Source: Deltaproteobacteria bacterium
GTDB lineage: Bacteria; UBA10199; JACPAL01; JACOUP01
Reading direction: 5' to 3'
DNA: 6,365 nucleotides
NCBI GenBank assembly: GCA_030649435.1
Contig: JAUSKE010000034.1
Location: forward strand, 1-6,365
The notes below the pieces were generated by a model, which was not told the DNA's origin, searched no databases, and was given only the letters and a program-made list of their open reading frames with translations. This document shows positions 1 through 5,759 of the stretch, piece after piece (within the stretch, counting starts at the first letter, position 1; each line of letters opens with the position of its first letter). Position numbers and translations under genes: made by a program.

Positions 1-1479
1 CAGGTGAGACCACTTCGGGTTAGGCCGAGGAGTGAGATGTTCCCGCTCATCACCCCCTATGTTTTTAGGGATCCACTCTCGGCACACAAGACCAACTTTT
101 TTCCGCTCTTGGCCCCTCGGCTCGAACTGGAACGGAATGACCCGTATCAATTCCTGCTGACTTTCGAGACGATTGATATCAACAGTCCCGCAACCCGTAC
201 GCTCCGAACGGTCAGTCTGGGTGTCTCCGAGAGTGACTTGAGTTTTCATGCCGCCGGTGGGACCGGTACTATCCCTTTGCCAACAACCGTTGGAACAGTG
301 GTTGCCGCTGATCCGGATGACCCCACGCAGGCCGACCAACTCCGTGAGGCGCTCCTCACGGGGGACCTTGCCCGTGTTCACGATACGGTCTCTCATTCAG
401 GCTTTCAATTTCCCTATCTTCTTGTTTATCGGTCCGAGGATCAAGACCTGATTGGTCTTGCCCAGACCGAATTGGCTGCCAACGGTGACGAGGCAGATTC
501 TATTTTTGCCGGACGGATTATCGATGATGGTGAGACTTTAAAAAATAGTGTCCCCCGTTTGGCCTTTAGTGATAATTTGACCGGCCCCGCCGGAGGAGAG
601 AGACGTCATTTGGTCCCGTTTGATCAGAGTCATCGTATTTTGGGCAATCTCGAGACCCCGACCGTCGTGCCGTTTGTTCCATTTTTTATCTCTGATCCGG
701 GCGACCCTCTCGCTCTTCACTTTGATCCGGCCGTTACCTATGCTGCGGGCGGGGCCGGCCCAGCCGGGTCGCAACAAAACCGTTTTTATGTCGTTTGGGC
801 GAGCTTAACCGCGAGTTTCACTTCCGAGATTGTGGGACAGTTCGTGGCGCTTGAGCCACCGCCGGCCCGCATTCAAAGTTTTGGTTTCGTCGACAGTAGC
901 GGCACCTGCCAACCTTGGTTGGCGGGGAGTCCGGCCCCGCAGGTCTTTCAAAACCAAACGGTGACCCTCTGTTGGGAAACGACCGATGCGGCCGGAGTCA
1001 CCATCTCGGCTGATAATGATGGGACCCCTCCGCCAGTACTGGCGAACGCGATTCAAGGAGATTCTCCGCTCGCACTGAGTGGTCAGGGGGAGAGTCGCCC
1101 AATTCGTGAGACCGGTCCTTACTTCTTTACCCTCAAAGCGATTAATCCCCTTGGCCAAGAAACGACACGGCAGGTCCCGCTGATCGTCAACCCTTACCCA
1201 CTCCCGACGATTGACTCTTTTACCATCAATAATGCCTCTCAGGTGACGATTCGTACCGGTGACTTGGTTCAGCTGGACTGGCGGATCAGTGTGACGGAAG
1301 GGGATGAGGTTCATATTCATATCCAGACCACTGACGGACGGGTTGTTATCGCTGACTCCATGGATCTGGAAGGGTTTGAGACCGACCGACCGGATCGAGA
1401 CACCACCTATGATCTCACCGTGACCGGTTTAGGGGGCACTACAGCCCCGCAAACGGTGACCGTCACGGTCACTCCATAG
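1..1479 (+). CDS. Probable exported/surface protein with two C-terminal Ig-like domains (5' partial)
   Basis: The reading frame is open from the first base and ends at TAG 1477-1479, giving about 492 visible residues. The first possible start is GTG at position 4, but no ribosome binding site can be seen and no signal peptide follows it, so the gene very likely begins upstream. Numbering from that GTG, residues 1-285 are rich in Pro, Gly, Asp and Thr and resemble no family I recognise. Two similar beta-rich units follow, at about 287-395 and 400-491. Each opens with a P-x-I-x-SF-like strand (RIQSFGF, TIDSFTI), continues with a V-x-L-x-W core (TVTLCW, LVQLDW) and closes on a T-x-T-V-type strand, as in bacterial Ig-like/PKD-like folds. 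The only two cysteines, 302 and 323, could form a disulfide, which fits export. No LPXTG, membrane anchor or sorting tail is present at the C-terminus. The role is unknown; adhesion or a cell-surface structural role is inference from domain type only. Confidence 0.65.
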   Translation, partial: QVRPLRVRPRSEMFPLITPYVFRDPLSAHKTNFFPLLAPRLELERNDPYQFLLTFETIDINSPATRTLRTVSLGVSESDLSFHAAGGTGTIPLPTTVGTVVAADPDDPTQADQLREALLTGDLARVHDTVSHSGFQFPYLLVYRSEDQDLIGLAQTELAANGDEADSIFAGRIIDDGETLKNSVPRLAFSDNLTGPAGGERRHLVPFDQSHRILGNLETPTVVPFVPFFISDPGDPLALHFDPAVTYAAGGAGPAGSQQNRFYVVWASLTASFTSEIVGQFVALEPPPARIQSFGFVDSSGTCQPWLAGSPAPQVFQNQTVTLCWETTDAAGVTISADNDGTPPPVLANAIQGDSPLALSGQGESRPIRETGPYFFTLKAINPLGQETTRQVPLIVNPYPLPTIDSFTINNASQVTIRTGDLVQLDWRISVTEGDEVHIHIQTTDGRVVIADSMDLEGFETDRPDRDTTYDLTVTGLGGTTAPQTVTVTVTP

Positions 1480-1512
1480 CCTCAAAAGATACTAGACTTT
1501 AAGTCAAATCCG

Positions 1513-1534
1513 GGCTAGAAGGACCAGCCTTTTT
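1513..1534 (+). terminator. Weak intrinsic-terminator-like hairpin
   Basis: GGCT (1513-1516) pairs with AGCC (1526-1529) across a 9-base loop, followed directly by five T (1530-1534). It lies 34 bases after the stop of the Ig-domain gene and upstream of the fusA ribosome binding site, the expected place for a terminator. The stem is only 4 bp. An alternative AAGG/CCTT pairing (1519-1522 with 1528-1531) competes with it, so it may be chance. Confidence 0.3.
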
Positions 1535-1547
1535 AATTGAACAACTG

Positions 1548-1553
1548 AAGGAG
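1548..1553 (+). promoter_or_regulatory. Ribosome binding site of fusA
   Basis: AAGGAG lies 9 bases before ATG 1563, a near-perfect Shine-Dalgarno sequence. It fixes the start that gives the canonical EF-G N-terminus. Confidence 0.85.
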
Positions 1554-1562
1554 AAAGAAGCC

Positions 1563-3659
1563 ATGGCTGTCCTTGAAAAAGTTCGTAATATTGGGATTTC
1601 GGCACACATTGATTCGGGCAAAACAACACTGACCGAACGAATCCTTTTTTACACCAAGAAGATCCACAAGATTGAAGAGGTTCGCGGCAAATCAGGTGTT
1701 GGCGCAACGATGGACTTCATGGATTTGGAGAGGGAGAAGGGGATCACGATCCAGTCGGCGGCAACCTATTGTGAGTGGAAGAATAGTATCATTAATATCA
1801 TTGATACCCCCGGCCACGTCGATTTTACGATCGAGGTGGAGCGGGCGCTTCGTGTTTTGGATGGTGCCGTCCTGGTGCTCTGTGCCGTCTCCGGTGTTCA
1901 GAGCCAGTCGATCACCGTTGACCGTCAGATGACCCGTTATCATGTCCCCCGTATCGCTTTTGTCAACAAGATGGACCGGGCCGGTGCTGATCCGATTCGT
2001 TGCATGAACCAACTTCGTGACAAGCTGGGGCACAATGCCCATTTGATTTCGATGCCGATCGGGGCCGAAGACAAGTTCAAAGGGGTCATTGATCTCGTGG
2101 AGATGAAGGCGAACTACTATGACGGTGACAACGGCGAAAAGATCCGGGTCGAAGAAATTCCGGCCGAGCTTCTTGAGCGCGCAAAGGAATTGCGCCATGA
2201 GCTGGTTGCTGCTACGGGAGATTTTGATGATGAGGTGCTCCATCTTTATCTGGAAGATAAAGATGTCTCGGTTGAGATCCTCCGCAAGGCGGTCCGCAAG
2301 GCGACGCTCAGCCTCAAGTTTATTCCGGTGATGATGGGTTCCGCCTACAAGAATAAGGGGGTTCAACTCCTTCTCGACGCGGTGGGGTATTACCTGCCGA
2401 ACCCAGGCGAGGTTGAGAACGAGGCCCACGATCAACGAAATAACGAGGCGAAGGTTGTTTTAGACTCAAGTCCGGAAAAACCGTTTGTCGGTCTTGCGTT
2501 CAAGCTCGAAGACGGACGGTTCGGCCAGTTGACCTACATGCGGATCTATCAGGGCAAAGTTTCGAAGGGGGATTTTATCGTCAACTCGGTGAACGAGCGA
2601 AAGGTAAAGATCCCGCGTCTTGTCCGGATGCATGCCGATGAGATGAATGAGATTGATTCCGCAGTGGGTGGCGACATTGTGGCGATGTTTGGGGTTGAGT
2701 GCGCCTCGGGGGATACCTTCACCGACGGCTCCATCCGGTATACGATGACCTCGATGCATGTGCCGAACGCCGTTATCTCCTTGGCTGTCGCCCCGAAGGA
2801 CAAGATGGCTCAAGCAAATTTTTCAAAGGCTTTAAATCGGTTTTCGAAAGAAGACCCGACGTTCCGTGTGCATCGGGATGAAGAGAGTGCCCAGACGATT
2901 ATTTCTGGGATGGGGGAACTCCACCTGGAAATTTATATCGAGCGGATGAAGCGTGAGTATGCCTGTGAGGTGATCGCCGGTAAGCCTCAGGTTGCTTTCC
3001 GCGAGACGATCAACCAAAAGACCGAGTTCATGTACCAACACAAGAAGCAAACCGGTGGTGCGGGACAATATGCCAAAATCTGCGGTTACTTTGAGCCGCT
3101 CCCGGCTGATGCGGTGGAGACTTACGAATTTGTCGATGAGATTGCCGGTGGCAAGATCCCGCGCGAGTTTATCCCCTCTTGCGACAAGGGGTTTCAGGAG
3201 CAACTCAAGAAGGGACTTTTAATCGGTGCCCCTGTTGTTGGCATTCGGGTTGTCATCAACGACGGGGCTTATCACGATGTCGATTCCTCCGACATGGCGT
3301 TTAAGCTTTGCGCGATGACGGCGGTGCGCGAATTTTATCACCAGTGCAAGCCGATTATTCTGGAACCGATCATGAGGCTGCAGACCCAGGCGCCGGAAGA
3401 ATTCCAGGGGGCGGTGGTTGGCCAGATCAACCAGCGGCGTGGCATGATCCTCGGGACGGCGACGGTGAACAAGTATGTGCAGGCCGATGCCGAGGTGCCT
3501 CTCTCAGAGATGTTTGGTTATTCGACCGATCTGCGCAGCAGCACACAGGGAAAAGGGGAATTTCAGATGGAGTTTTTGAAATACGCCCCGGTTCCGCGAA
3601 ATGTGCAGGAGGTTTTAATGAAACAGTATCAGGACAAACGGGCGGCGGAGAACAAGTAA
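1563..3659 (+). CDS. fusA: Translation elongation factor G, spdEFG1/mtEFG1-like type
   Basis: EF-G is the cytoplasmic GTPase that moves tRNAs and mRNA through the ribosome after peptide-bond formation. The 698-residue length is normal for the family (E. coli about 704). The G domain shows the P-loop AHIDSGKT (14-21), switch I with Thr62 in GITIQSAAT, DTPGH (81-85) with the catalytic His85, NKMD (135-138) and GSA (259-261). Domain II starts near 305 and domain III near 405 (SGMGELHLEIY at 448-458). Domain IV carries HKKQTGGAGQY (493-503) and the tip loop with His571 in AYHDVDSSDMAFK. Domain V runs from about 600 (EPIM) with GYSTDLRSSTQGKGEF at 652-667. Ser18 in the P-loop and VQSQSITVDRQM (112-123) match the spirochaete/planctomycete/delta-proteobacterial and mitochondrial EF-G1 group; ordinary bacterial EF-G has AHIDAGKT and a QSETVWRQ-like stretch. 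No rpsL, rpsG or tuf is adjacent. A second EF-G elsewhere in the genome would be expected for this group. Confidence 0.97.
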   Translation: MAVLEKVRNIGISAHIDSGKTTLTERILFYTKKIHKIEEVRGKSGVGATMDFMDLEREKGITIQSAATYCEWKNSIINIIDTPGHVDFTIEVERALRVLDGAVLVLCAVSGVQSQSITVDRQMTRYHVPRIAFVNKMDRAGADPIRCMNQLRDKLGHNAHLISMPIGAEDKFKGVIDLVEMKANYYDGDNGEKIRVEEIPAELLERAKELRHELVAATGDFDDEVLHLYLEDKDVSVEILRKAVRKATLSLKFIPVMMGSAYKNKGVQLLLDAVGYYLPNPGEVENEAHDQRNNEAKVVLDSSPEKPFVGLAFKLEDGRFGQLTYMRIYQGKVSKGDFIVNSVNERKVKIPRLVRMHADEMNEIDSAVGGDIVAMFGVECASGDTFTDGSIRYTMTSMHVPNAVISLAVAPKDKMAQANFSKALNRFSKEDPTFRVHRDEESAQTIISGMGELHLEIYIERMKREYACEVIAGKPQVAFRETINQKTEFMYQHKKQTGGAGQYAKICGYFEPLPADAVETYEFVDEIAGGKIPREFIPSCDKGFQEQLKKGLLIGAPVVGIRVVINDGAYHDVDSSDMAFKLCAMTAVREFYHQCKPIILEPIMRLQTQAPEEFQGAVVGQINQRRGMILGTATVNKYVQADAEVPLSEMFGYSTDLRSSTQGKGEFQMEFLKYAPVPRNVQEVLMKQYQDKRAAENK
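3647..3650 (+). promoter_or_regulatory. Ribosome binding site inside the 3' end of fusA
   Basis: GGAG within the last codons of fusA sits 8 bases before ATG 3659. It decides the start of the next gene: the frame is open further upstream (to 3308), but that stretch is only fusA read in another frame. The start A is the last base of the fusA TAA, so translation is probably coupled. Confidence 0.75.
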
Positions 3660-4048
3660 TGAGCTCCTTTAGCGACGTCTTTGCCGAACTACGTCTCCTC
3701 CAGTCTCATTTGAAGAGTTCGGGTAACCGTCTCTGGTGTTTGAAAGAGACATTGGCCGTCGCCTACCGGCAGGGGCAGAAAGAGAACGATTTTCTCCCGC
3801 GCCGATTACGGGTTTTAAAAACAGAGGAGCAGCTCAAAATGGAGCGCCTCTTGCACCAACTGAACCTTTTGATTTCAACCCGCCTCGACTCAACATTTAT
3901 TGCGCTTGATTCCGATGACGACATCAAGGCCTTGGGGGGGATCCGTCGGACAATCCGCTACATCCGGAACGCCTTTGCCGAGGACCTTTCGCTCGGCATC
4001 ACACTGACCCGCCTGAACCGAACCCTTCCTCTTTCATCTGGGGAGTAA
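3659..4048 (+). CDS. Helical hypothetical protein, translationally coupled to fusA
   Basis: This is a 129-residue protein that I do not recognise. The start ATG shares one base with the fusA stop (TAATG) and has GGAG 8 bases upstream; the stop TAA is 4046-4048. The sequence is rich in Leu, Arg, Lys and Glu in helix-like spacing, with helices likely at about 3-20, 24-40, 52-75 and 86-120 and an acidic turn DSDDD near 84-88. That suggests a small soluble helical bundle. There is no signal peptide, membrane segment, metal-binding cluster (one Cys, residue 27) or known catalytic motif. The tight spacing on both sides (1-base overlap, then a 3-base gap to the dipeptidase) makes it very likely a real gene in one transcript. 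A link to translation is suggested only by position next to fusA. Confidence 0.85.
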   Translation: MSSFSDVFAELRLLQSHLKSSGNRLWCLKETLAVAYRQGQKENDFLPRRLRVLKTEEQLKMERLLHQLNLLISTRLDSTFIALDSDDDIKALGGIRRTIRYIRNAFAEDLSLGITLTRLNRTLPLSSGE

Positions 4049-4051
4049 TCA

Positions 4052-4588
4052 ATGATTGAACTTGTCAGCCTGGACCCAACGATCTGGCTCGATATTCGTT
4101 ACGCGACCACCAACAATTTTACCGGAAGAAAGGTTTATACTGAGCCGAGGGCTTTTTTGCAAAGACCGGCAGCTGAGGCGCTAGTGCGGGCCCACAAGGT
4201 GCTTCAGCAACAAGGGTATCGCCTAAAAATCTACGATGCCTACCGCCCACTTGCCGTTCAGAAAATTTTTTGGAAGGTTAAGCCGGATGAGAGATACATC
4301 GCCGATCCCACAAATGGGTCGCGTCACAACCGGGGGATGGCGGTTGATCTCACATTGACCGATCTTCAAGGGAAAGAGGTTTCGATGCCGACGCCGTACG
4401 ATGATTTTACGCCGAAGGCCTCAGCCACCTACAATGATCTACCGCCAGAGGTGATCCGACATCGGGAAATTTTACAGAAGGCGATGGTTACCGAAGGCTT
4501 CGCGATCTTTCCAACTGAATGGTGGCACTTTGATTACAAAGGCTGGGAAAAATTCCCTGTCTTGGATATCCCTTTTCCGCCGCGTTAA
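4052..4588 (+). CDS. D-alanyl-D-alanine dipeptidase, VanX/DdpX type (peptidase family M15D)
   Basis: This zinc enzyme family hydrolyses the D-Ala-D-Ala dipeptide, either for cell-wall dipeptide recycling (DdpX type) or in glycopeptide resistance (VanX type). The family signature is complete: SRHNRGMAVD (90-99) supplies zinc ligands His92 and Asp99, and EWWH (156-159) supplies the catalytic base Glu156 and the third ligand His159. Arg65 in YDAYRP (61-66) is the equivalent of the transition-state arginine. At 178 residues it is slightly shorter than VanX (about 202) and E. coli DdpX (about 193). No signal peptide is visible, so a cytoplasmic location is likely. GGGGAG (4040-4045) lies 6 bases before ATG 4052, and the gene follows the 129-residue protein by 3 bases. 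No vanH, ligase or two-component regulator genes are in the window, so recycling is the better guess than resistance. Its stop overlaps that of the convergent PLP-enzyme gene. Confidence 0.93.
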   Translation: MIELVSLDPTIWLDIRYATTNNFTGRKVYTEPRAFLQRPAAEALVRAHKVLQQQGYRLKIYDAYRPLAVQKIFWKVKPDERYIADPTNGSRHNRGMAVDLTLTDLQGKEVSMPTPYDDFTPKASATYNDLPPEVIRHREILQKAMVTEGFAIFPTEWWHFDYKGWEKFPVLDIPFPPR

Positions 4589-5754
4589 AAGTGGGAGAGG
4601 GCTTCTTCGAGATCCGCCAGAAGGTCTTCCGAGTCTTCGATCCCCACGGAAAAGCGGACAAGGGAGTCGCTGAGTCCTGCCCTAGCCCGCTCTGCTGCCG
4701 GGATCGAGGCATGGGTCATCGTTGCCGGGTGAGAGACGAGCGATTCGACTCCCCCCAGACTTTCGGCCAGTCGGAAGAGGCCAAATGAGCTGATCAGTTT
4801 TTTCGTTTTCTCAATTGAAAACTGAAACTCTGCCGAGACGACACCGCCAAAGCCCGTCATCTGCCGTCTAGCGAGGGAATGTTGCGGATGGCTCTCGAGG
4901 CCCGGGTAATGGACCTTTTTGACCTTAGGATGCTTTTCCAAAAAATTGGCCACTGTAAGGGCGTTTACGAGATGCCGTTCCATCCGGAGCCCCAATGTTT
5001 TGACCCCTCGTTGCATCAGCCAGCAGTCGAAGGGGGAGGGGTTCACGCCGAGTGCCTTCCGGGCGAAATCCAGTTTTTCTTTCAAATCTTTTTCACGGGT
5101 GATGACAGCCCCACCGATCACATCGGAATGTCCTCCAATGTACTTCGTCGTGCTGTGAAGGACCAGATCCACTCCAGAATCGAGCGGTCTCTGGCAAAAG
5201 GGGGTCGCAAAGGTGTTGTCGACCACCACCAGCAACTTTTTAGATTTAGCGATGGTTGTCATCGCCTGGATATCGGTCAGCCGGAGGAGGGGATTGGTTG
5301 GCGTTTCAAGCCAGACGAGACGGCTCTCCGGTCGGACAGATTTTTCAAGATTTTTGGGATCGGTCGCATCAAAAAAAGTGAAGGAGAGACCGAATTTTTC
5401 TCCCCACTGTGTAAACAGACGATAAGTGCCACCATAAAGATCCTGCCCCGCGACGATATGATCCCCTGCCTTGAGAGAGCTCAGCACGCCGAGTGACGCG
5501 CCGACACCGGACGAAAAAACGGTGGCAAATTTTCCTTGTTCCAGCGCCGCAATCGCCTCTTCCAGATTCCGATAATTGGGATTGTCGGCCCGGGTATAGT
5601 CAAAACCATTGTGCCTGCCCTGAGCTGAGCCGAAGGGCTCATTCGGCGCTTCCTGCGCAAAAGTAGAGGTCTGATAAATAGGAGGAATCACCGCACCGGT
5701 CTCTTTATCCGGAATCTGCCCTGCATGAATCGCTTTGGTGTTGAAATGGGCCAT
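4585..5754 (-). CDS. Trans-sulfuration PLP enzyme: cystathionine gamma-synthase/gamma-lyase family
   Basis: This is a 389-residue cytoplasmic pyridoxal-phosphate enzyme of the Cys/Met metabolism family, normally a homotetramer. Members join activated homoserine to cysteine (MetB), split cystathionine (gamma-lyase) or fix sulfide. The N-terminus FNTKAIHAGQ is canonical. Visible features are YTR (53-55) contacting PLP from the neighbouring subunit, YGGTYR (107-112), ETPTNP (150-155), Asp179 in DNTF, the Schiff-base Lys204 in STTKY, ESLGGVESL (331-339) and the substrate-carboxylate Arg367. All key residues are present, so it should be active. Sequence alone does not separate synthase from lyase; the N-terminal half looks close to human gamma-lyase. 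Residues 38-45 are an extra stretch of about eight residues, encoded by a short hairpin-forming repeat, compared with human and E. coli relatives. The gene follows the M49 peptidase gene by 5 bases, with only a weak GAAGAA-like binding site, so translation is probably coupled. Confidence 0.94.
   Translation of the reverse strand: MAHFNTKAIHAGQIPDKETGAVIPPIYQTSTFAQEAPNEPFGSAQGRHNGFDYTRADNPNYRNLEEAIAALEQGKFATVFSSGVGASLGVLSSLKAGDHIVAGQDLYGGTYRLFTQWGEKFGLSFTFFDATDPKNLEKSVRPESRLVWLETPTNPLLRLTDIQAMTTIAKSKKLLVVVDNTFATPFCQRPLDSGVDLVLHSTTKYIGGHSDVIGGAVITREKDLKEKLDFARKALGVNPSPFDCWLMQRGVKTLGLRMERHLVNALTVANFLEKHPKVKKVHYPGLESHPQHSLARRQMTGFGGVVSAEFQFSIEKTKKLISSFGLFRLAESLGGVESLVSHPATMTHASIPAAERARAGLSDSLVRFSVGIEDSEDLLADLEEALSHF
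5617..5646. repeat. Short palindromic dispersed-type repeat inserted in the PLP-enzyme gene
   Basis: The stretch 5617-5638 has ends GCCCT and AGGGC that pair, and a core CTGAGC...GCCGAAGGG. Overlapping alternative hairpins are TGAGCC-GAAG-GGCTCA (5626-5641, a perfect 6-bp stem with a 4-base loop) and CCGAA/TTCGG (5630-5634 with 5642-5646). TGAGC is also repeated in tandem (5621-5630). The core resembles the short dispersed repeats (CCTGAGC...GCCGAAGG type) that occur in many copies in various environmental bacterial genomes. Read on the minus strand in frame it encodes EPFGSAQG. Only one copy is in this window, so membership of a dispersed family is inferred. Confidence 0.6.
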
Positions 5755-5759
5755 ATTGG

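Noticed and set aside
805..1320. Open frame of 171 codons on the minus strand
   Set aside because: It is opposite the Ig-domain gene, with Arg-rich low-quality composition and no recognisable domain.
1480..1562. A sigma-70 promoter for fusA
   Set aside because: TTTAAT at 1532-1537 could be a -10 box, but nothing like TTGACA stands 16-18 bases upstream (about 1509-1514).
1692..2435. Open frame of 247 codons on the minus strand
   Set aside because: It lies wholly opposite fusA, has no ribosome binding site, and its translation looks like antisense of a conserved gene.
3308..3658. Upstream extension of the 129-residue gene
   Set aside because: This stretch is fusA domains IV-V in another frame; the coupled ATG at 3659 with GGAG upstream is a better start.
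4140..4153. Possible second copy of the mini-repeat (CTGAGCCGAGGGCT)
   Set aside because: It matches only part of the repeat with one base missing, forms no comparable hairpin, and codes for ordinary family sequence in the dipeptidase.
4052..4588. Vancomycin-resistance gene cluster
   Set aside because: Only the dipeptidase is present; no D-Ala-D-Lac ligase, dehydrogenase or sensor-regulator pair is found beside it.
4879..5496. Open frame of 205 codons on the plus strand
   Set aside because: It is antisense to the conserved PLP enzyme, whose motifs run through the same region on the minus strand.
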